Shown piece after piece: positions 1-11,047 of a stretch of 64,000 nucleotides of DNA. The notes below the pieces were generated by a model that ran no database searches, was not told where the DNA came from, and worked only from the letters and a program-made list of their open reading frames with translations. Position numbers and translations under genes: made by a program. Origin of the DNA: an uncultured Actinomyces sp. (GTDB lineage Bacteria > Actinomycetota > Actinomycetes > Actinomycetales > Actinomycetaceae); assembly GCA_900545825.1 (NCBI GenBank), contig URAS01000003.1, positions 62,001 to 126,000 of the forward strand. The letters are read 5' to 3'. The stretch's first letter is position 1. The number at the start of each line of letters is the position of its first letter.

Positions 1-1016
1 GTCCGCACGCTGATGAGCGAGCCGCCGACGGCCTTCTCGATCGCGACAACGTCGATGTCGCGGCCCAACAGGCGAACCTGGGCACCCAGCTGCTGCGCCC
101 GCTCCTCGATGACCGCGAGCGCCGCCGGCTGCTGCCGCCCGACAATGACGATCCCGCCGGGGCGGATGATGCCGGCCTTGTTGGCGGCGATCTCCTCGAT
201 CGTGTGTCCCAGCCACTGTTCGTGGTCCATGGCGATCGGCGTGATGACCTGGACGGCCGAGTCGAGGACGTTCGTGCAGTCCCATGTGCCGCCCATGCCG
301 ACCTCGATGACGCCGAGGTCGACGGGCGCGTCGGCGAACGCCTGGAAGGCCATCGCGGTGAAGACCTCGAAGAACGACATCTTCGGCCCGCCCTTGGCGA
401 CGGATTCGGCGTCGACGAGGTCGACGAAGGCGGCGATGTCTTCCCACGCCCGGACGAATCCCTCGGGGCTGATCGGGGCGCCGTCGATGCTGATGCGTTC
501 GCGCGGGCTCGTCAGATGCGGCGAGGTGAACCGGCCCGTCCGGTAGCCACGGGCGACGCCGAGGGCGTCGATCATCCGGGCGGTCGACGTCTTGCCGTTC
601 GTCCCGGCGACGTGGACGGTGTGGTAGGCCAGCTGGGGGTCGCCCATCCACTCGAGGATCCGCTTAATCCGGTCGAGGGTCGGGGCGAACTTGTGTTCGG
701 GCGCTCGGCGGATGATCCCCCGATAAATCGCATCGACCCGCGCGGCGACGACCGCGTCGGCGGCGGCCTGCTCGAGAGGGTCATCTTCTTCCTCGACCTC
801 GATCGCCTGCTCGGCGACGATGTCTGCACCCAGGGGCCCCGCCATCATCGAGGCACTCAGCAGGGCTTCGAGGGCCTCGCGCGCGTCATCCTCGTCGTGG
901 GAAAGCTCAACGATGTCGAGTTCGTCGACACGGTCGGCGGCCTCGAGATACGGCGCGAGCTCCGGGTCGATCCCATCCGAGGTGGGCTGGGGGTCGGGAT
1001 GCGACGACTGGTCCAT
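1..1016 (-). CDS. folC: Folylpolyglutamate synthase / dihydrofolate synthase, 3' end outside window
   Basis: FolC adds glutamate to dihydropteroate and folates in the cytoplasm. The reading frame is open to the window edge, so only the N-terminal ~338 residues are present. After an acidic extension of ~100 residues comes the Mur-ligase-type P-loop HVAGTNGKTSTARM (about residue 135), then the FolC-typical TGRFTSPHLTSPRERI and GVIEVGMGGTWDCTNV. The start was chosen because AAAGGA lies 6 bases before ATG at 1016. The acidic N-terminal extension is longer than in E. coli FolC. The next gene upstream on the same strand is ileS, but tpx on the plus strand lies between them, so folC has its own promoter in the short gap to tpx. 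Identification is firm from the motifs. Confidence 0.93.
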   Translation of the reverse strand, partial: MDQSSHPDPQPTSDGIDPELAPYLEAADRVDELDIVELSHDEDDAREALEALLSASMMAGPLGADIVAEQAIEVEEEDDPLEQAAADAVVAARVDAIYRGIIRRAPEHKFAPTLDRIKRILEWMGDPQLAYHTVHVAGTNGKTSTARMIDALGVARGYRTGRFTSPHLTSPRERISIDGAPISPEGFVRAWEDIAAFVDLVDAESVAKGGPKMSFFEVFTAMAFQAFADAPVDLGVIEVGMGGTWDCTNVLDSAVQVITPIAMDHEQWLGHTIEEIAANKAGIIRPGGIVIVGRQQPAALAVIEERAQQLGAQVRLLGRDIDVVAIEKAVGGSLISVR

Positions 1017-1112
1017 GGACGTCCTTTCGTTTCGGTCTCCCCAAGTCTAGGCATACTCGCCCACCTTGTCGTTGAGGGAGCGAAATCACTGCCCCACGCT
1101 TACGCTGGAATT

Positions 1113-1610
1113 ATGACTTCTCTTACGTTTACCGGAAATCCTGTCCACACCGTCGGCGAGCTACCCCAGAAGGGGTCCCCGCTGCCCGACGCCATGCTGG
1201 TCACCGCCGACCTCGCTGACCTTTCGCTCTCGAGCCTGCGCGGCAAGCGCGTTGTCGTCTCGATCTTCCCGTCGATCGACACCGACGTGTGCGCGGCCTC
1301 GGTCCGCCGCTTCAACGAGGCCGCCGCGGGCCTGCCCGACACCGTCGTCGTCTGCGTGTCGAAGGACCTGCCGTTCGCCCTGGGCCGTTTTTGCGCGGCC
1401 GAGGGGATCGACAACGTCACCCCGGCGTCGGCGTTCCGCTCCGACTTCGGCGACGTCTTCGGCTGCCAGATGACCGATGGTCCCCTGGCCGGCCTCCTCT
1501 CGCGCGCCGTCGTCATCGCCGACGCCGACGGCAAGGTCATCTACACCCAGCAGGTTGAGGAAGTGACGACCGAACCCGACTACGACGCCGCGCTCGCCGC
1601 CCTCAAGTAG
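1113..1610 (+). CDS. tpx: Thiol peroxidase (atypical 2-Cys peroxiredoxin, Tpx)
   Basis: Tpx reduces hydrogen peroxide and alkyl peroxides in the cytoplasm with electrons from thioredoxin. The 165-residue length is normal for the family. The peroxidatic cysteine is C60 in SIDTDVCAAS and the resolving cysteine is C94 in GRFCAAEG, the spacing expected for Tpx. No Shine-Dalgarno sequence precedes the ATG. Instead a -10-like TACGCT (1101-1106) ends six bases before it, so the mRNA is probably leaderless. The gene stands alone, divergent from folC and convergent with ileS, and a strong hairpin follows. Confidence 0.95.
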   Translation: MTSLTFTGNPVHTVGELPQKGSPLPDAMLVTADLADLSLSSLRGKRVVVSIFPSIDTDVCAASVRRFNEAAAGLPDTVVVCVSKDLPFALGRFCAAEGIDNVTPASAFRSDFGDVFGCQMTDGPLAGLLSRAVVIADADGKVIYTQQVEEVTTEPDYDAALAALK

Positions 1611-1623
1611 CCCGTTCGACGAC

Positions 1624-1664
1624 ACGCCGGGGCCCGGACGGAAGAATCGTCCGGGCCCCGGCGT
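1624..1664. terminator. Hairpin terminator between convergent tpx and ileS
   Basis: A perfect 17-bp inverted repeat (arms 1624-1640 and 1648-1664, 7-base loop) lies 13 bases after the tpx stop and 25 bases before the ileS stop. It can act for both convergent transcripts. There is only a short T run on the plus side. Confidence 0.8.
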
Positions 1665-1689
1665 TTGCGGCTTCTCAGCCAGGCGTCGC

Positions 1690-4923
<3,234 letters not shown>

Positions 4924-5150
4924 GTTCGCTGCTTCGTTCCTTCGTGATGCATCCAAATACCTCACGAGGACGCCCAGCACGCCGGACGCGGTACCACCTC
5001 GCTTGCCAGGCGCGATGACACACACCTGGCCACTCGTTGGAAGCTGTGACGGGCCATCCCGGCGGGTTCTACTGAGGCTGCGCCCGTTCTTCCCGCGGCT
5101 TTCCGGTTGATACCCGGGGTTTCCGGCCGGATCAAACGCCTGTAGCCGCT
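4924..5150 (-). promoter_or_regulatory. T-box riboswitch leader of ileS (translational, short stem I)
   Basis: On the minus strand the leader contains the T-box core GGTGGTACCGCG (within 4986-5000), which pairs with the acceptor end of uncharged tRNA. About 110 bases earlier is a small hairpin CCGG-GTATCAA-CCGG (5103-5117). Its loop presents ATC (5111-5109), an isoleucine codon, followed by A, which fits the specifier. The stem I region is very short, as in actinobacterial ileS T-boxes. Downstream, TCCTCGT can pair with ACGAAGGA of the ribosome-binding site, and no T-run terminator is seen. Both points favour control of translation. Exact stem boundaries are inferred. Confidence 0.85.
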
Positions 5151-5156
5151 ACCCTA
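5151..5156 (-). promoter_or_regulatory. Candidate -10 element of the ileS T-box transcript
   Basis: Reading the minus strand, TAGGGT lies just upstream of the folded leader and would start transcription near 5145. No convincing -35 hexamer is visible at normal spacing. The rest of 5157-5267 holds only this promoter region and that of the divergent ATPase gene. Confidence 0.45.
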
Positions 5157-5254
5157 AACGCTTCCGCCGCGTACTGGCCAGTTGAGTCCATCGCGCGGAC
5201 ACGCCCGCGGTCACCACAGGCGGGTCCCGCCGGGCCCGGCGCCAGGTCCGGTGA

Positions 5255-5260
5255 TAAATT
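5255..5260 (+). promoter_or_regulatory. -10 element for a leaderless transcript of the ATPase gene
   Basis: TAAATT ends seven bases before the ATG at 5268 and no Shine-Dalgarno sequence is present, so transcription probably starts at or next to the start codon. Confidence 0.5.
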
Positions 5261-5267
5261 ACGTGAT

Positions 5268-6497
5268 ATGGATTACACGCGACGAATCGCCGACGTGGTG
5301 CTGGAAACCTCCGCCGCCACGGCCGACATCGTCGTCCTGGCCGGGGTGCGTGGCGCAGGCGTCACGACGACGGCCCTGCGTCACGCTGGCGACGTCGTCG
5401 ACGCCGCCGTCCCCGCCCAGGCCCAGGCGTTCGCCACGGGCGGCGTCGGCCCCGACGCCCGGTTTCCCCTGCTCATCGACGAGTTCACCCATATCCCCGA
5501 CGTCGCGACCCACCTGGCCGACGCCCGCGCCGCCCACCCCGGCGCCCGGTTCCTCCTCACGACGTCGCTGGAGGTGCCGGAGTACCAGACGATTCGGATG
5601 CGTCCCGAGTCGTTCGTCGAACGCAACCTCGCCGACCCCACGGTGTCGCTGGGCGCCCTCGCGGCGCAGCGCGACCTGGCCATCGAGGGCGAGTCGGCGG
5701 TCGGCCTGGCCGGCTACGTCGACCAGATCCTCTGCTCCGGGCTGCCGGGCGTCCGCGCCCTCGATCCCCGCCGGCGCCCCGCGGCCCTGCGCGCCTACCT
5801 GGCCGAGGCAGCGTCAAGCGACCTCGCGCGCGCCCAGATGACGCCCCGGCGGCCGGACACCGTCCTCGCGTGGATCGCCGCGCTGGCCCGGGCCAGTTCG
5901 CACACGACGCCGCTCACCCAGGTCCACCGCCTGCTGGGGCGCAGCCTGGCCAGCCGCGACACGGTGACGGCCTGGCGCGACGCCCTCACCCAGACGATGC
6001 TGCTGGACCCCGTGCCCGCGTGGATGCCCACCGGCCCCGACGCGCCCGGACGGTTGACGTCCTCGCCCCGGCTCTACCTGGCCGACCCCGCGCTCGCGGC
6101 GGCGGCCTGCCAGATCACGTCACGCCACCTGCTGCGCGGCCAGACGGCACCGGTTCAGCCGGTCGAGGGCACGTGGCTCGCCGCCCTGTTCTCGTCGCTG
6201 GTGACGATGTCCGTGCGCACCTATGCCGAGGCCCACGGCTGGAACGTCAGCCACCTGCGGACCAAACGCGGGACGCACGATATCCCCCTCATCATCGAGC
6301 TGGACGGATCGCGGGTGCTGGCCGGCGCGATCACGACGTCGCCCGACCCGTCGGACCGCGACACCGCCGACCTCACATGGCTGGCGGACACCATGCCCCG
6401 AAAGGTCGCCGGTACCTTCGTCATCACGACCGGACCCGCCGCCTACCGCCGCGACGACGGCGTCGCCATCATCCCCCTGGCCCTCCTGGCGCCTTAA
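5268..6497 (+). CDS. DUF4143/AAA_14-type ATPase with degenerate P-loop
   Basis: This 409-residue protein has the plan of the AAA_14 + DUF4143 family (predicted ATPases of unknown role, common in actinobacteria). An N-terminal ATPase region has a Walker-B-like FPLLIDEFTHIPD (~residue 65). A helical middle region (residues ~190-280) has the DUF4143 pattern ending RLYLADPALAAA. The C-terminal domain begins GTWLAALFSSLV. The Walker A segment reads GVRGAGVTTTAL where active members have GPRQVGKTTL, so the nucleotide-binding lysine is valine. The C-terminal charged motif is also eroded (RTKRGTHDIPLII). The frame is nevertheless intact. It faces an SDR gene whose stop lies 3 bases away, with no terminator between. 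It may be a pseudoenzyme; its function is unknown. Confidence 0.75.
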   Translation: MDYTRRIADVVLETSAATADIVVLAGVRGAGVTTTALRHAGDVVDAAVPAQAQAFATGGVGPDARFPLLIDEFTHIPDVATHLADARAAHPGARFLLTTSLEVPEYQTIRMRPESFVERNLADPTVSLGALAAQRDLAIEGESAVGLAGYVDQILCSGLPGVRALDPRRRPAALRAYLAEAASSDLARAQMTPRRPDTVLAWIAALARASSHTTPLTQVHRLLGRSLASRDTVTAWRDALTQTMLLDPVPAWMPTGPDAPGRLTSSPRLYLADPALAAAACQITSRHLLRGQTAPVQPVEGTWLAALFSSLVTMSVRTYAEAHGWNVSHLRTKRGTHDIPLIIELDGSRVLAGAITTSPDPSDRDTADLTWLADTMPRKVAGTFVITTGPAAYRRDDGVAIIPLALLAP

Positions 6498-6500
6498 GTG

Positions 6501-7268
6501 TTAGGCCTGGTCGCGGGCCACGACCATTGTCGTCGCCTGGGCGACGGGTCGGGTGTCGATGCGATCGAGGACGACGTGGGTGGGACGCGACAGGCAGTAG
6601 CCGATGATGTCGGCGATGTCCTCGGCGACGAGCGGCTCGGCGACGCCGGCGTACACCTTGTCGGCCTTGTCCTGGCTGCCCAGCCGCTTGAGCGAGAACT
6701 CCGGCGTCTTCACCATGCCGGGGCACACCTGGAAGATCCGCACGGGCTCGCCGACCAGCTCGAGGCGCATCGTCTCGGGGATCATCGACTCGGCGTGCTT
6801 CGCCGCCGTGTAGCCGGCGCCGCCCGGATAGGTCTCGTGCGCCGCGGTCGACGTCAGGTAGAGGAGGTCGCCGCCGTGCTCCCTCAGGTACGGCAGGAAC
6901 GCCTGCGTCGTGTTGAGGGCGCCGGCGACATTCACCTGGTACATCCAGTCCCAGTCCTCGACGTAGCCGGCGTCGACCCGGTCGGACCCGCGGGCTCCCC
7001 CGGCGTTGACGACGACGCCGGTTACCGGCCCCTTCTCGAGGATCGCGTGGGCCACCTCGTCGACCATCTGCTTATTCGTCACGTCGCAGACGTGGTATTC
7101 GCAGCCGATGTCGTCGGCCAGGGCCTGCAGCCGGTCCTCGCGCCGGGCGAGAGCGACGACGGCCCATCCGGACGCGGCGAGCAGGCGGCACGTAGCCTCT
7201 CCGATGCCGGACGAGGCGCCGGTCACGACGATACGGGTGTTCTCACGCGGTGCGGTGTACGTAGTCAT
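6501..7268 (-). CDS. SDR-family NAD(P)-dependent oxidoreductase (YdfG-like)
   Basis: This is a classical short-chain dehydrogenase of 255 residues. It has the cofactor-binding TGASSGIGEA near residue 16, the VNAGGARG motif near 86, a catalytic serine in YLTSTAAHE and the YTAAK tyrosine-lysine pair near 150. The overall pattern resembles the NADP-dependent 3-hydroxy acid (serine) dehydrogenase YdfG group, but the substrate cannot be read from the sequence. It is divergent from proC and convergent with the ATPase gene, so it is probably a single-gene transcript. Confidence 0.85.
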   Translation of the reverse strand: MTTYTAPRENTRIVVTGASSGIGEATCRLLAASGWAVVALARREDRLQALADDIGCEYHVCDVTNKQMVDEVAHAILEKGPVTGVVVNAGGARGSDRVDAGYVEDWDWMYQVNVAGALNTTQAFLPYLREHGGDLLYLTSTAAHETYPGGAGYTAAKHAESMIPETMRLELVGEPVRIFQVCPGMVKTPEFSLKRLGSQDKADKVYAGVAEPLVAEDIADIIGYCLSRPTHVVLDRIDTRPVAQATTMVVARDQA

Positions 7269-7339
7269 ACCCCCACTCTAGCGAGGAAGTGACGTGGACC
7301 ACCATGACACCCGGCCCGGTAAGACGCGGCGGAGCCGGT

Positions 7340-7345
7340 TAGAGT
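7340..7345 (+). promoter_or_regulatory. Candidate -10 element for proC
   Basis: TAGAGT lies 44 bases before the proC ATG in the gap to the divergent SDR gene. A -35 match is not clear. Confidence 0.3.
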
Positions 7346-7389
7346 GAGGGACAAACGACCTCACGGGCGAGACACAAGGAGTGACCACC

Positions 7390-8211
7390 ATGCGCCTAGG
7401 ACTGATCGGATGCGGCTCGATGGGATCGGCGATTGCCTCCGGCGCCCTCGCCGCCGGGACTGTACAGGCGAGCGACGTCATCCTCGCCAACCGGACCCGC
7501 GCCAAGGCCGAGGCGCTGGCCGGGGACCTGGGCGCCACCGTGGCCGATTCGGCGTCGGACGTTGTCGCCGCCCTCGGGGTCGACGACGTCCTCGTCCTCG
7601 CCGTCAAGCCCTACCAGATTCACGACGTCATCGCCGACCTGGCCGACGACGCCGAGGCGCTGTCGCGCCTGGTCGTTGTCTCAGTCGCCGCGGGCATCAC
7701 CCTGAGCGCCCTGACGGACGCGCTCCCCGCTGGGACGCCCGCCGTGCGGACGATGCCGAACGTCGCGGCCCGCGTCGGCCAGTCGATGACGGGGATCGCC
7801 TTCTCCGATGCCGTCACCGAACCCCAGCGGGTGCACGTGCGCGCCCTCTTCGAGGGCCTGGGCCGCATCGCGGTCATCGAGGACCATCAGTTCGGCGCCT
7901 TCTCTGCCCTGGCCGGCTGCTCGCCCGCATGGCTGGCCGCGATCGCCGACGCCCTCGCCCAGGCCGGCGTCGCCCAGGGCCTGACGAAGGCCCAGGCCAC
8001 CAGGGCGATCACCCAGTCGATGGCCGGCACCGCCGCGCTGCTGGCGACGATCCTCGACGAGGGCGGCAACTCGATGACCCTCGTTGACCAGGTGTGCTCG
8101 CCCGCCGGGACCACCGTGGCTGGGCTGCTGGCCCTCCAGGATTCCGGGATGCCCAGGGCCTGCCACGAGGCCGTCGCCGCCGCGTGCGCCCGGGACCGTG
8201 AGCTGGGCTAA
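7390..8211 (+). CDS. proC: Pyrroline-5-carboxylate reductase
   Basis: ProC carries out the last step of proline synthesis, reducing 1-pyrroline-5-carboxylate with NAD(P)H. The 273-residue protein starts with the Rossmann motif LGLIGCGSMGSAIA, continues with VLAVKPYQ and RTMPNVAARVG, and ends with the family signature VCSPAGTTVAGL. ATG at 7390 was preferred to GTG at 7381 because AAGGAG lies 8 bases before it. The first two proline enzymes, proB and proA, are about 31 kb away in this window, so the pathway is split. Confidence 0.95.
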   Translation: MRLGLIGCGSMGSAIASGALAAGTVQASDVILANRTRAKAEALAGDLGATVADSASDVVAALGVDDVLVLAVKPYQIHDVIADLADDAEALSRLVVVSVAAGITLSALTDALPAGTPAVRTMPNVAARVGQSMTGIAFSDAVTEPQRVHVRALFEGLGRIAVIEDHQFGAFSALAGCSPAWLAAIADALAQAGVAQGLTKAQATRAITQSMAGTAALLATILDEGGNSMTLVDQVCSPAGTTVAGLLALQDSGMPRACHEAVAAACARDRELG

Positions 8212-8309
8212 AACCCGTCCATATCCCGCCCTCAAGTTAGGCCGGCGGCGGCAAGGCGGGTACCGTAGGGACGTATCGCAATTGACCGGCAGTATAGGGA
8301 GTGCACGAG

Positions 8310-10997
8310 ATGACGACTGACCACGCCGCTTCTGACCTCAACGCTCTGAACCTTCCCGCACCGAAGGTACCGGCGAAGGTCACCCCCGACGGGCTCGAGG
8401 AGCGCTGGCAGCGGGTATGGGAAGACGACGAGGTGTACGCCTTCAACCCCGACACGTGCCGCTCTGACGTCTTCTCGATCGACACGCCCCCGCCGACGGC
8501 GTCGGGCTCATTGCACGTCGGCCACGTGTTCTCGTACACCCACACTGACATCCTCGCCCGCTACCAGCGCATGCGCGGCAAGAACGTCTTCTACCCGATG
8601 GGCTGGGACGACAACGGCCTGCCGACCGAGCGGCGCGCCCAGAACTACTACGGCGTCCGCTGTGACCCCACGCTCCCCTATGATCCCCAGTTCGTTCCGC
8701 CGCACCACGGCGACGCCAAGTCGGTCAAGGCGGCCGACCAGGTGCCCGTCTCGCGCCGCAACTTCATCGAGCTGTGCGAGCAGCTGACCGTCGAGGACGA
8801 GAAGCAGTTCGAGGCCCTGTGGCGCCGCCTGGGCCTCTCGGTCGACTGGACGCATTCATACCAGACGATCGGCGAGGACACCCAGCGGGTTACCCAGTGG
8901 GCGTTCCTCCAGAACCTCGAGCGCGGCGAGGCCTACCAGCAGGCAGCCCCCGGCCTGTGGGACGTCACCTTCCAGACCGCGGTCGCCCAGGCCGAGGTCG
9001 AGTCACGCGACTACGCGGGCGACTACCACGCCCTCGCGTTCCACCGCAGCGACGGCTCCGGCGACGTCGTCATCGAGACGACGCGTCCCGAGCTGCTGGG
9101 CGCCTGCTGCGCCCTCATCGCCCACCCGGACGACGAGCGCTACCAGCACCTGTTCGGCACGACCGTGGTCTCGCCCGGCTTCGAGGTCGAGGTTCCCGTC
9201 CTCGCCCACCCGGCGGCGGAGATCGACAAGGGCGCCGGTATCGCCATGTGCTGTACGTTCGGCGATGTCACCGACGTCGCGTGGTGGCGCGAACTCGAGC
9301 TGCCCACGCGCGTGATCCTCGGCCACGACGGCCGGATCCTCACCGAAACGCCCGACTGGATCACCACCCCCGCGGGCCGCGCCCTGTATGAGGCGACCGC
9401 GGGCAAGTCGACGTTCGGCGCCCGCGCGGTCATCGTCGAGGCGCTGGCGGCGTCGGGCGAGATGATCGGCGACCCCAAGCCGACGATGCGTCAGGCCAAC
9501 TTCTTCGAAAAGGGCAACAAGCCCCTGGAAATCGTCATGAGCCGCCAGTGGTACATCCGCAACGGCGGCACCGACTACACCCGGCCGGGCGCCACGAAGC
9601 CGCTACGCGACGAGCTGCTCGACCGCGGCAACCAGCTCGAATTCCACCCCGACTTCATGAAGGTCCGCTACGCCAACTGGGTGGGCGGCCTCAACTCCGA
9701 CTGGCTGATTTCCAGGCAGCGCTTCTTCGGCGTGCCGATCCCCGTGTGGTACGAGGTCGACGCCGAGGGCCAGCCGAACTACGACAAGGTCATCACGCCC
9801 AGCCTCGAGCAGCTGCCGATCGACCCGACGACCGACATTCCCGCCGGCTATGAGGCGTCGCAGCGCGACGTTCCCGGCGGTTTCACAGGCGAGAAAGACA
9901 TCATGGACACGTGGGCGACGTCGTCGCTGACGCCCCAGATCGTCTCCGGGTGGATGCGCGACGACCAGCTGTTCGCCAACGTCTACCCCATGGACATTCG
10001 CCCGCAGGGCCAGGACATCATCCGCACGTGGCTGTTCTCGACGGTCGTCCGCGCCCATCTCGAATTCGACGCGCTGCCGTGGAAGCATGCGACGATCTCG
10101 GGCTGGATCCTCGACCCCGACCGCAAGAAGATGTCGAAGTCGAAGGGCAACGTCGTTACCCCGATGGGCCTGCTGGAAAAGCATGGCTCCGACGCCGTGC
10201 GCTACTGGGCGGCCGCGGCGCGTCTGGGCACCGACACGGCGTTCGAGGAACAGCAGATGAAGATCGGTCGCCGCCTGGCGATGAAGCTCCTCAACGCCTC
10301 GAAGTTCGCCCTCGCCATGGGCGGCGAAGACGAGGACCTCTCGCTTGACCCCGCACGCGTCACCGTCGACCTCGACCGGGCCGTCCTCGCGGCGCTCGCC
10401 CGGGTCGTCGACCAGGCAACGCGCGCCCTCGAGCGTTTCGACCACACCCGCGCCCTCGAGGTGACCGAGACGTTCTTCTGGAGCTTCTGCGACGACTACC
10501 TGGAGCTGGTCAAGGACCGCGCCCACAACTTCTCCGGCGAATGGGACGCCGACGCCGTCGCGTCGGCCCGTACGGCGCTGGCGATCGTCGTCGATCACGT
10601 CACGCGCCTGCTGGCCCCCTACCTGCCCTATGCGGCCGAAGAGGTGTGGAGCTGGTACCGCACGGGCTCGATCCACCGCGCCGAGTGGCCGACCGCGAAC
10701 TCGATCCGCGACCTTGGCGGCGACGAGGACGTCCTCACCGCCGCCGGACAGGCCCTTTCGGTGCTGCGCAAGATCAAGTCCGAAGCCAAGGTCTCGCAGC
10801 GCACGCCGATCGAGGCCTGCACGCTCCATGTCAGCGCCGACGACGCCCCCTTCGTGCGCAGCGCACTGGCCGACATCCAGTCGGCAGCTAAGCTGGCCGG
10901 TGACCTCGTCATCGTCGAGGACGCCGCCGAGGACGAGCCGATGACCACCTCCGACGTCACCCTGGGCGAACCGCCCGCGAAGCGACCGAAGAAGTAA
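8310..10997 (+). CDS. valS: Valyl-tRNA synthetase (type without C-terminal coiled coil)
   Basis: ValS charges tRNA-Val. The 895-residue protein has the HIGH-type motif SGSLHVGHVF (~residue 68), an editing domain, KMSKS in DRKKMSKSKGN (~606) and an anticodon-binding domain. It ends in a lysine-rich tail without the long C-terminal coiled coil of E. coli ValS, as in the shorter type 2 enzymes. ATG at 8310 is 8 bases after AGGGAG; GTG at 8301 is a poorer start. No T-box core is visible upstream, in contrast to ileS. Confidence 0.95.
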   Translation: MTTDHAASDLNALNLPAPKVPAKVTPDGLEERWQRVWEDDEVYAFNPDTCRSDVFSIDTPPPTASGSLHVGHVFSYTHTDILARYQRMRGKNVFYPMGWDDNGLPTERRAQNYYGVRCDPTLPYDPQFVPPHHGDAKSVKAADQVPVSRRNFIELCEQLTVEDEKQFEALWRRLGLSVDWTHSYQTIGEDTQRVTQWAFLQNLERGEAYQQAAPGLWDVTFQTAVAQAEVESRDYAGDYHALAFHRSDGSGDVVIETTRPELLGACCALIAHPDDERYQHLFGTTVVSPGFEVEVPVLAHPAAEIDKGAGIAMCCTFGDVTDVAWWRELELPTRVILGHDGRILTETPDWITTPAGRALYEATAGKSTFGARAVIVEALAASGEMIGDPKPTMRQANFFEKGNKPLEIVMSRQWYIRNGGTDYTRPGATKPLRDELLDRGNQLEFHPDFMKVRYANWVGGLNSDWLISRQRFFGVPIPVWYEVDAEGQPNYDKVITPSLEQLPIDPTTDIPAGYEASQRDVPGGFTGEKDIMDTWATSSLTPQIVSGWMRDDQLFANVYPMDIRPQGQDIIRTWLFSTVVRAHLEFDALPWKHATISGWILDPDRKKMSKSKGNVVTPMGLLEKHGSDAVRYWAAAARLGTDTAFEEQQMKIGRRLAMKLLNASKFALAMGGEDEDLSLDPARVTVDLDRAVLAALARVVDQATRALERFDHTRALEVTETFFWSFCDDYLELVKDRAHNFSGEWDADAVASARTALAIVVDHVTRLLAPYLPYAAEEVWSWYRTGSIHRAEWPTANSIRDLGGDEDVLTAAGQALSVLRKIKSEAKVSQRTPIEACTLHVSADDAPFVRSALADIQSAAKLAGDLVIVEDAAEDEPMTTSDVTLGEPPAKRPKK

Positions 10998-11047
10998 GGC
11001 CCCGCTACCGCCCACAAACACCTGAAGAGTCAACAGATGGAGTTGTT

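Noticed and set aside
8212..8300. A T-box leader for valS
   Set aside because: GCGGGTACCGTAGGG near 8258 superficially recalls a T-box core but lacks GGTGG and no specifier hairpin with a valine codon could be placed in this short gap.
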